This document shows, piece by piece, positions 23,001 through 32,000 of a stretch of DNA of 64,000 nucleotides. The notes under the pieces were generated by a model. That model was not told the origin of the DNA, searched no databases, and saw nothing but the letters and a program-made list of their open reading frames with translations. Position numbers and translations under genes: made by a program. This DNA comes from Liolophura sinensis (lineage: Eukaryota; Mollusca; Polyplacophora; Chitonida; Chitonidae). The stretch's first letter is position 1, and the number at the start of each line of letters is the position of its first letter. The stretch covers positions 10,781,608-10,845,607 of the forward strand of contig NC_088299.1 in the NCBI RefSeq assembly GCF_032854445.1, written 5' to 3'.

Positions 23001-26000
23001 ATACACTAGGACTGGTAGGGAGACCTCTTACAGCTTTATATGACACAATAAATCCTGGATTAATGGGTATTAATCACATTAGGAATGCAAGACTCCAAGA
23101 GCAATTTTTTTTTTACATAAAGCTCCTTTGAACAATAGTCTTGTTATATTTTTACATTAATCAAATAATCTCCAACTACATGAGTACTAATCTTATTAGA
23201 AATGCAGGACCCCAAGAGCAAATACACAAAGTTCTTCGGGGCAATCAACATCAGTACATGTAATGCTGAAACATGTCTGTGTACAACTTGAAACATTGCT
23301 AATCAATATGACAATATTTGTTTACAAATGCCTGTGTGAGTAGCAATGTTAAATCTATATATGGTAAATGGCCTAAAATTTTGCCCAAAAAGCGCAGTTT
23401 TAGACAAAATAAATGGCATAAAGTATTACTTATGGAGTTTTCTCAGAACTCTCAGAATCAGGAAAAAATTGCTGTTTAGGTCTTACAGGTCATTTACCTT
23501 AAAACTATCCAGCCCAAAATCCTGGTCATCCAGCTGCTCTGCCATTTTCCTCTGCAGAGCCAGGGCTTCCTCTTCCTCCAGAGCCGCAGTGCCTTCTTCC
23601 CCTTCAGAGCCACTGATGTCTACAATAACAACACGAAGGCAGATTAGATCAGTAACTCGCACAATACTGGACATTATGTTTTCACATTTGTTTGTAACAC
23701 ACGCTAGGACCATGCTTAAAGGTGAATAAATGATTGCAGTTTACTTCTACAAGCCAATTATAAATATATTGATCTTTAACTTGGTATTAAGTGGATTTGT
23801 ACACATAGTTGGAACTTAAGAATTGGTATTTTATGATTGCTATATCTCAAGGTATAGTTATATAAAATAAACACATCCTTGTGTGCAACATGACTGATAA
23901 AGTCTTAATTAGCCTTATTTAGGCCATTTTTAAATTTAAAAATAAAAAATGTAACCGACTCTTCGAACGTTAATGATGTTTCGTACCTATGTCATCATCA
24001 TCCACATCAGCTCCGTAATACTTGGATTTCCTGTTGCCCCACACACGTTCACCGTAACCTGAAACAAAACGAAAATATGATCATGAACATAGTACTTGTG
24101 TGATCACATTTATCAGGAATTAACTTATATGTGCATGTAATTTGTGTGACAGGGCTTACCAGGTAGGGATTTGAACCAGCGATCTCTGGGTTTGGAATCC
24201 ACACCTCTACCGCTAGACTATTAAAGGAAAATTCCCTCCAGCCCTGAGATAGATACTCCTTACATATCGTCCAGTTACATTTGAATAGTACGGAATGTAA
24301 TTACGCCAATCTTCTTTACACATCTCCTGTGAGTCTCACACAACTGTTATATATTTATCCAAAAATGTCACCGAACTTACACAGATTGCACAAGGTAGTT
24401 TAAGAAAATCTGCATTCCACACTAAGAAATACAGTGAAATGCAAATACGGTTGGAAGTACTGTACTTCACCCAAAGTTTAGCATTTTTATTCAATTTGCT
24501 TGATGATTCAGAATGGTTCATCCACCTTAGGGGATGACATAAGATGTTTTTGAGAAGTTTGACTAATTTCTTATCAGAAAAATTTGGGTGTTGGCAGCAA
24601 AAGTATCATTTTAAGGTCTTTATGTGCTCCTGAAAGTTTACTTTAACACAAAAAGCTTTAGGAGCAATAGAGTGATTCATAAGTTTACAATAGCGAGAAT
24701 TTCTTCCAATAATGCAACGTTGTCGCAAAGACAAAACAATGACAAAACTACAACTCACAAATGTCACATTCACAATTAATATAAAAATTGCGCTTGTTAC
24801 TAACAACCTCAAACAAACACATTACACACATTTCATCTCTAGGTTTAAACTATCTGCTACACTGCAGTCTTACAAACCTTCCCTGTCCTCTTCAATATCA
24901 CTGCCCAGTTCGTCTTTCCTGGACGTCACATGTTTGAGATTACGTAGTGTCTTCTTGTAACCGGCTATCTCCTCATCATCGTCACCAGACTCCTCCCCCA
25001 GTCCCAGGCCGAGAACTTCCTCCTGTCATAATATTCCAAAAAGGGGCGGTAACTACACATAAACAGTTCTACACCATTCAAGGGGTGAATTTCATATTCA
25101 CAGACGCTCCGCATACACGTGACATACTACATTAATCATTAATCTCTCCATGACAGACCACTGAATCTATCTACCAAACGCTCTGTCGAAAGACACCTGA
25201 TTTAATGACATGAGTGAAAAGTGACTTCACCTGTGTTAGCCAATGAACGGTCAACACCGGGAAAATACCTTGGAAAAAAGGACAGGTTTTCATTGTTTGA
25301 AGTGGAGGTGTGTCTTCATTAATACTCACGTAACTTAAACAGGAGCAGGTTGTCTACTACCAAACCTTGCATTTCCAACAAAATAAATCCTACTTCAGCA
25401 ATACCTGCCATCACTGAAGGTTCAAAAGTAGACCATGAATAGTCTCGATACTAAGGAAGCCCGTATTCACCCTCCAACTTCGCTCATTCACAGTAATTTC
25501 ACAAAAGCAACAAGTTATATTTATGGTTTATAGTGTTACAACTGTTTTCACCGGCCATTCTGGATTATGTTAATTAGCCGTTAGTATCAGATTCGTGAGC
25601 TTTTTCACCTGAGTTAGCAGACGAAGGCTACGGGCCTCTGCCTGAGAAGTGTAGCAAAGAGTTACCTCCCCTTCCAATCCTGTTTACAATAGATCTGTCT
25701 TTACATCAGAAAGGTTTGAAGCTTAATTGTCAAGAGAGCACAAATAATTATATTAACCATGACACATTTCTAACGAATTAGTAAATTCCTCAATTTTGCT
25801 GTAAAATGTTTCTTCCATTTTTTATTAATACACTTCATTTCCAAAATCTAGCATGAACGTTTATTTTGCTTGGCAAATTAGACAATCCAGTGTTCATCCT
25901 CCCACCAATGTTGTTGGAAAAAATGATTAACAGCTGTACCTGATCATCAGAGCTGAGTTCTGCTGGCTCCATGTTCACACCCTTGGCCAAGAGAATCTGG

Positions 26001-28256
26001 AAGACAGGTTACACACTTGGTAAAGATATCCAAAAACTTTACTGATGACAGTCTGAATATGAAAAGTATTGTAAAATGTTTCATCCACTTCACAACGAAG
26101 CTTAACACATTTGGAAATACTGGTAAATACCAATGATGACTGATTAACCCCATAAAGCATTGAATTTATATATTAAATATAAAATTATAATTTTCATAAA
26201 AATATACAGCATTTTCTCACAATTAGTTTTTAGTTTTACAGGCCTTTTTGAGCAGGTGTATGATTGCTTTATTTATCTGATTGGTGTTTTACCCTGCATT
26301 CAAGAATATTTCACTTAGCGGTTAGTGCTATGGTGGAGGAAATGGACAGAGCCCAGGGAAACCCATGGCCATCAGCAGGTTGTTGAGTCTTTCCCACGTA
26401 CTGCCAGAGAGGATCCCAACATGAGCTGATCTCACAGCGACCTCATTTGTGAGAGGCTCCTGGGTCAGTGTGCCTCGCTGGTGTGCAAACCCCCTTGGCC
26501 ACGAAGGTCTCCTCAGGTGTTTGATTGTCACACACCTGGCAAAAAGCCAACCTAAATTCATTTTCTCCACACTTTTGATTTTATCGGGTGTGTCTTACTA
26601 GCACACTTAGACTTTGTCTCAGGAGCACATTAGGCATAAAAGTGTGATAGCAAGGCACAGATTCAACTCACTGTTTCTTTTTTTTTTTGTGAAATGTTAC
26701 CATTCAGTTTCAACCAGGGTTTTACTCTATGTACCTTTTCCTTGTCCAGATGAAATTGATCCACTTCATCATGGAAAAAATCCTCTGCAGTGGGGTCAGG
26801 GGTCGCCTCATTAGCATACCGCTTCTCGTCATCTGAGTCATACTGTACCACGGCACGGCTCTGTTGCCGTTTCCCTTTACCCCTAAGACCAAACACAAAA
26901 AAATTAGAATATCAAAAACTAATGACAAACTGACCACACTTGTTATAATTGGCTTGTCATGACAAAGAAACATGGAAGCAACATATAGGCCTAATGACAT
27001 GTAACATGTCAAGACATTCTTGTAAATCTAGCTTTATCATCTTTGAAGTTGGTGTGTTAGTTTAGTGCCATTGTGTATGTCAGAATTGCCGAATGCTGAG
27101 TTCAGCTGTGTCACTGCTGGCTAATGGAAATACTGGACCCGACTCTAGGGTTATTAAAACAATGGCATGAAGTAACTATAATTTCAAATATAACTGACGC
27201 TGCTGAACGTTTCAGACCCATACTACTAAGTTACGCTAAATTCTGTACCAATACCTGCCTGTGTGACTGTTTATGTCACTCTACAACAGTAAAACACATA
27301 TCAGAGCTTGAAATAACCAGGCACCAATTTGGCACTTTCGAGTGAAACTGCAATTTGGCAAACAAAAATAAAGGCATAATTGCCACTGGTGACTATGCAG
27401 TTCTGAGCATTGTTGTAACTTTGTCGTATAGTCAAGTGTTGGCAAGGTTAAAGGTCGGCTGTGGATTCCGTGAACTGGGTGAAGACAATATATTAAGGTA
27501 AATGAGTAGGAACGGCGACGTCCATAAATGAAATATCCAGAATACAAAAGAGCACGCATCTATTACCTCATTAAGGCCTTTTTCAGGTTCCATGGTTCAA
27601 GAAAATGTGTGAAAGGAAAAGTTTTTCTGCTGAAAAAAAAAGCCTTGCTTAAACCAGAAACTCAGTTTGTCTTTATCGGTTATCTCCGACTCCCTTTACA
27701 TCTTTGAAACACACAGCAGATCAAGATGGTTTGTGGACACCACTGATGTCGTATGGGCTCAGACAACACATATAAGTGCCTACTGGAGCTAAATACAATT
27801 GATTTTCAAATACAAATGGCGGATTCGAGCAGACAACAACTCCAAGCAGGGAAACGAGTGGAAAAGTTGGAGGTTTAAGGCTTTATTTCTGGAATTTAGG
27901 TGACACTACGTAATGCCAGGCAAATGTTGTTTCATACCTGTAGGCCTACTTCTTATATATATGTAGGAGGTTGGTATATCGTACATATTAGGCTTACGGA
28001 CTGGACTCGAGCATCCAAACCCAATGTGACAGTCAACTTGCACAGTCAATTCCTGCCAAGTCGTGTACTTCAATTAATGTTGTTGTTGTTGTATAGGTCT
28101 CTTCCTCTTTAACCTAAGTTATTCAGGTAAAGCAGCTGTTCTCAGTCCTCAACTTTGGATCATTGTTTTGTCAAATAATTACGACTGACGGATCCAATAA
28201 TGTACACATTGCGTCTTACAAACAACAATACAGTTTTAACATTACCTTTTACCCAT
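14021..28256 (-). CDS. UTP3: UTP3/SAS10 homologue, small-subunit processome protein, 16 coding exons
   Basis: Nucleolar protein of the SSU processome acting in 18S rRNA processing (known of the family). Exons, 5' to 3': 28256-28246, 26882-26735, 25996-25940, 25022-24878, 24058-23987, 23619-23498, 22709-22623, 22023-21967, 21563-21451, 20691-20595, 20308-20181, 19933-19804, 17742-17594, about 16482-16392, 15384-15277, 14110-14021. The product is 534 aa (human UTP3 about 480). It begins MGKRGKGKRQQSR, followed by an acidic N-terminal half with DEVDQFH. The Sas10/Utp3/C1D domain spans roughly 190-305 (SPELLELIEDY, YLNYCVNISFYMMLKAK). The C-terminal Sas10 domain is about 455-534 (KRAITYQIAKNKGLTPHRKK, NPRVKHR, YAGELSGIRAGVKRSIRLK). 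Phases agree at every junction except 13/14, where the best acceptor (start 16486) shifts the frame and an AG four bases on (16482) restores it. Exon 1 holds only 11 coding bases. Divergent from LRRC34. Confidence 0.93.
14324..14460. mobile_element. MITE fragment (GTAATTCYTCAAC family), left half
   Basis: Begins CTGTAATTCCTCAACCTGAT then GCATGTTTGCAAG. It shares its order of motifs with the fuller copy at 51477-51688. It lies in the last UTP3 intron. Confidence 0.5.
14736..14950. mobile_element. MITE copy (GTAATTCYTCAAC family)
   Basis: The left end TACAGTAATTCAACCTTTTT and the right end with CATGTGGAAATGTCGAAGTG form imperfect inverted repeats. The interior has GGAGACAAAACTACTTTGGT and ACACAGAATAATGCCTTCTG, both shared with the copy near 40264-40427. 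It lies in the last UTP3 intron. Confidence 0.55.
15606..15720 (-). mobile_element. SINE family A, 3' fragment
   Basis: TTTGTTTGACTGTGTTTTAC and CCAGCATTATGGTGGGAGGA mark the tail and body of family A. The head is absent. It lies in UTP3 intron 14. Confidence 0.6.
16527..16769 (-). mobile_element. SINE family A, full length with target-site duplication
   Basis: Complete from tail (TTTATTTATTTGATTGGTG) to tRNA-like head (CTAACCGACTGAGCCACGGA, read on the plus strand). The 11-bp direct repeat GTAACATGGAA flanks it at 16516-16526 and 16770-16780. It lies in UTP3 intron 13 in the gene's own orientation. Confidence 0.92.
17168..17402 (-). mobile_element. SINE family A, full length but diverged
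   Basis: Tail near 17168, body with CCAGCTATATAGTGGGAGAA, B-box region GGAATTGAACTCACGGCAAC and head near 17385-17400. It is older than the neighbouring copy at 16527-16769 by visible divergence. It lies in UTP3 intron 13. Confidence 0.8.
17890..19386. repeat. 60-bp minisatellite in UTP3 intron 12, about 25 units
   Basis: Units of exactly 60 bp contain AACTTCATGGACTGCTGACC then ACTTATNGCCAAGAAAGGCT. Variation is concentrated at two short positions (TATAG/TATAC/TATTG and GCTCTC/GCCCTG), giving several unit types. Unit divergence rises at both edges. The period is divisible by three, so long open frames exist on both strands (276 codons on minus). They are wholly repeat-derived and lie inside an intron. 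The array sits about 150 bp upstream of exon 13's acceptor. Confidence 0.96.
20912..21472 (-). repeat. 22-bp array grown from the exon 9 / intron 9 junction of UTP3
   Basis: On the minus strand the unit is about AAGTTCAGCCTGTATCTCAA plus GT, 22 bp, about 25 units. A 66-bp (three-unit) higher-order period is clear between 21090 and 21250. The last coding bases of exon 9 (21451-21470, AAGTTCAGTCTGTATCTCAA) and the true donor GTAAGTTC are themselves one unit. Many units repeat CTCAAGTAAGTTC, a consensus 5' splice site. Confidence 0.9.
21716..21868 (-). mobile_element. SINE family A, rearranged partial copy
   Basis: Tail and 3' body are followed directly by the GACTTGAACTCACA B-box region and then by ATGGCGGGAGGAAACCCGAC body sequence out of the usual order. 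It lies in UTP3 intron 8. Confidence 0.6.
24158..24225 (-). other. tRNA-like sequence, probably a SINE head or tRNA pseudogene
   Basis: On the minus strand TAGTCTAGCGGTAGAGG matches a pol III A-box and GGTTCAAATCC a B-box at tRNA spacing. The anticodon loop would read ATTCCAA (TCC, glycine-like). The acceptor stem does not pair well and there is no clean 3' end. It is not called as a functional tRNA. It lies in UTP3 intron 4. Confidence 0.5.
26267..26513 (-). mobile_element. SINE family A, full length with target-site duplication
   Basis: Tail TTTATTTATCTGATTGGTG through body to a head ending CCCCTTGGCCACGAAGG. A 14-bp direct repeat CAGGTGTATGATTG / CAGGTGTTTGATTG (one mismatch) flanks it at 26253-26266 and 26514-26527. 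It lies in UTP3 intron 2. Confidence 0.9.
28246..28256 (-). CDS. UTP3: UTP3 first coding exon, 11 bases
   Basis: ATGGGTAAAAG followed by donor GTAATG. Its phase (two bases over) is completed by exon 2, which starts with G at 26882, to give MGKRGKGKRQQ. The basic start and frame fit make this preferred over an ATG near 27593 whose donor is in the wrong phase. Confidence 0.8.
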
Positions 28257-28367
28257 TGTCGGAAAGTTGAGTCCGGTTACTTTGCATTTAATTTTAGAAC
28301 TGTCTCAAGCCCTTTAATCGTCCATGTGCTTGTGAAAAGTGGGAATTGGAACTCTTCCGCATCGGAG
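28257..28367. promoter_or_regulatory. Probable bidirectional promoter of UTP3 and LRRC34, with LRRC34 leader exon
   Basis: UTP3's ATG (minus) ends at 28256. A consensus donor GGAG/GTAAGA at 28368 on plus can close a non-coding first exon of LRRC34, spliced to the acceptor at 29040. At most about 110 bp separate the two, so the genes must share a promoter or overlap in their 5' ends. No TATA box is visible. GGAA cores (CGGAAAG, and TTCCGC on plus) could be ETS-type sites, which is inference only. Confidence 0.55.
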
Positions 28368-29053
28368 GTAAGAATGTGGATCTGCGAGATTTGGCGAGAA
28401 AAAGAGCTGTTGTAGCAACAGTGTGAGGGCGGTAAATTAAGGCAGTTCTGGTAAAAAATTTTATACTGTGTAGCTGATATGTGAGTATAACTAATAGTTT
28501 TAGAGGTTAACTATCCCCGGTACGTCTACTCTATTATTTCTATACAAACAAGAATTGATAACATTCGTTTGCTTTTCAGGCATGGTAGACGTCTGAACTA
28601 TTGTTGGCTGTCCAAATTTCGTTATAAGATTCAAACTCTAGTTTTGTTTCAATATCTGGAACCGATAAAGCTTACAGACGTGCATAAACTACGTAGAATG
28701 GCCTCACGCTAACTAGATTTAAGGTTTCATTGGTGGATACATTTGTTTTTTTTTATGAAACAACAGGCTAAAAGCTACATTTAGCCTACACATGCATGTT
28801 TAGGGCCACATGTACACCCATTTCCTTCAGGAAACTTCCAGTTTCCTCCATCCTTCATCCACTCGAAATATCTTTTTGTTAAACTTTCATTTCAGATGTC
28901 CATTTTATAGTGAATATAATGAAAAATAAATGTCTTCCATTTCTGACAGGACACATGATATAATAAAACCTTTTTACCTTTAGTGATAAAACAGTCAAAA
29001 CTCAAAACCCCCTATTGATGATGGTGAGTCTTTTTTGCAGCCTTGACTTCAAA

Positions 29054-32000
29054 ATGAGTGACATCTACGCCACCTGTGAGCGCTATGAGTCTACCTGCAA
29101 ACTGTTGGATGTACAGCCAAATACCTACGTGAAAAAGATGCTGGAGAGGAAAAAGCGAGATGAAAAAGGGTAAGATTGTAAATTTCTAGTAAAACATGTT
29201 TACACAGTAAAACTCTCTCCACAAGGCTATGCACCGCTACAGTACTGCACCGTTAATGGGATTCATGCCAAAGACACCAGACATGACACCCCACTCAGTC
29301 ACATTATACTGATACCAGGCCAACAAGTCATGTTTCCTTGTTCTAACCTCTCAGTGCTGAGCCCCAAGCGAGGCAGAAGCAAGTACCATTTTCAAAGTCT
29401 TTGGACAGTATTTGATCCTGAGTCTTTTGACTTCAAGGTTAATGCTCACACCATTAGGCCACAGAAGCAGTCCATCTTTGTGAAAAGAACCGCTATTTGT
29501 ATTCATAAAGAATAGCTTTCAAATATGGTGTCTACTCTATATTAAATCTTGAACCTCTTATTAATGTTGCTCATAATTTATGTCCAGTATATGGCATCAT
29601 TTACATGTACAGGTAATAAAGTTGCTCACATGTACTGATTGTTTGTTTTATTTTTTCAGAGGAAACACAGAAGGGTAAGTCTTATCTTTATTTTAAAGAA
29701 AGTAATATGTATCAAAGTACATGTGTTCCCAGTTTAGTTATATGTTTTCTTTAATACGATGTGAATTTTCAAAAAAGAGAATATATACCAAAAGTCAGTC
29801 AATATCACATACCAGTTTATGAATGTAAGTGTTCAGTGTTGACAAAAATGTTTTTTTTTGTTTTTTTGGGGGGGAAAAATTTCACTGTTTATTTAAGTTA
29901 CTTGTTGCTTTTGTCAGATGAGTTACTTGTGCATGGAATTCTTCTGTCAATTTTCAAATGTGTCAGTTCATAATTTTGACGACATTGCTGCACACTACTG
30001 GAGTCGTAGACAAAGAAAAGTTGACTGAGAAAAAATTTGCCTTGAGCAAGATTTTACCATAAATGAAATTTATAGATGTTTCTAGGTAAGAATCATGGCC
30101 TCTGTGGCTCAGTTGGCTAGCGCGCTAGCGCAGCGTGATGACCCAGTAATCTCTCACCAATGCGATCGCTGTGAGTTCAAGTCCAGCTCATGCTGGCTTC
30201 CTCTCCAGTCTGGCAGCAACCTGCGGATGGTCGTGGGCTTCCCCCAGGCTCTGCCCAGTTTCCACCCACCATAATGCTGGCCACCGTTGTATAAGTGAAA
30301 TATTCTTGAGTACAGCGTAAAACACCATCAAATAAACAAATAAAAAATAGGTAAGCATCTCTTCTTAAAAACTAACCAGACTATGTCTGACCGTCAAGTG
30401 GATATGATAACTTCAGTGCTCTGTAGTACATTTACATATAAAACTTTAGATTCTACAGAAATCAGTATTCACCCATTTAGCCCCATGTTATATATCACCT
30501 CCTGCTCCTTGTTTGGAACCTGGATTCTCAAAACCACGAACATCATGTTGTAGTGGAACTACAGGCTTTCAAATGGCAGGCAAGCAGTAATACAGTTTTG
30601 CTGCTTTATTATGTATTTAATATATATATAATATGTCAGTGTATTAACATTGGATCAGTATTTGATTGTCATATTAGTACCCATGTAAATGTATAATATT
30701 TCGTTCACGTATTTCATAAGTATTGTTTTTGTAACATTGTATCCAGTAGTGATATTTTCGTCCATGTCCTTTTGTAGTGAATCTTCAGCGACCATGTATT
30801 TGTACCTAGCTGGCAACAACAAGCTGTTGACAGATATACGTTTAGGAGATAAGGATGTGGAGGTGTTGTGTGAGGCTCTGATGAGCAATCTGTACATTTC
30901 TACACTCGACCTCCGCTACAACAACATCACAGACAAAGGAGCTGAACACATCGCTAACCTCCTCAAGGTACTTTCAGCATGAGAAGCCTTTCTATAGATG
31001 CTGCAGCCCTGTCATGGTTCTGAATGGGTAGGCTTTGAGGGCACAGGTATATTATAATACATACATCTGAATCTTGAAAGCATACCCATCAATGTTATAT
31101 CATGCTTAAGCAGCTGACTTTTCACTTTCATTTGTTTATTTATTTGATCGGTGTTTTACACTGTACTCAAGAATATTTCACTTATACAACAGCGACCAGC
31201 ATTATTGTGGAAAGAAAGCGGGCAGAGTTCAGGGGAAACCCATACCCATCCACCATTTCACTTTCAGCCTCTTTGAACACAGAAAGGCTATTTTATGCAG
31301 GCCTATATGGCATTGCAGTACAGAAAAGAATATTACTTTAAAATTTGTTTACCAGTGACATTTTAAAACAAACCACCTCAAGAAAACATGAATATCTGAT
31401 GAGGTCATCATTTCTTTTATTTTCTTGTCTACTTATTTAAGTGATTATTTATGTTATGCTCAAAATTATATATGTCTTGATTTTATATTAGATTGGTGTT
31501 ATATGCTGTACTCAAGAATATATCACTTTTACACCGGCGGCCAGCATTATGGTGGGAGGAAACTGGGCAGAACCCAGGGGAAACCCATGACCATCCACAG
31601 GTTGCTGACAGACCTTCCCACGACATTGCTGAATAAATAGCACTGATCAAACCAGATTTTTCCTGGCTGGCTTCATTTTGTTGATTATTCTGTACTTGCA
31701 GGAGAACGTGGCAATAACAGAGCTGAATCTGATGTGTAATGATCTGACAGAGGTAGGGGCATCTTACCTAGCTGAGGCTCTACAGGTGAGGGTTTTAATG
31801 AGTGTGCCTCTGGTAATATGATCATGATGTGTAAGTGTCTGACAGAGGTGGGGGCATCTTACCTGGCTGAGGCTCTACACTTGAGGGTTATAATGAGTGT
31901 GCCTCTGGTAATATGGTCATGATGTGTAAGTGTCTGACAGAGATGGGGGCATCTTACCTGGCTGAGGCTCTACAAGTGAGGGTTATAATGAGTGTGCCTC

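Noticed and set aside
24158-24225. Functional tRNA gene (glycine-like anticodon TCC)
   Set aside because: A-box and B-box are present, but the acceptor stem pairs poorly and SINE heads of this kind are frequent here.
27567-27593. Alternative UTP3 first exon (MEPEKGLNE with GTAATA donor)
   Set aside because: It ends in phase 0 and would join exon 2 in a frame that stops at once. The exon at 28246-28256 is in phase and gives a typical basic start.
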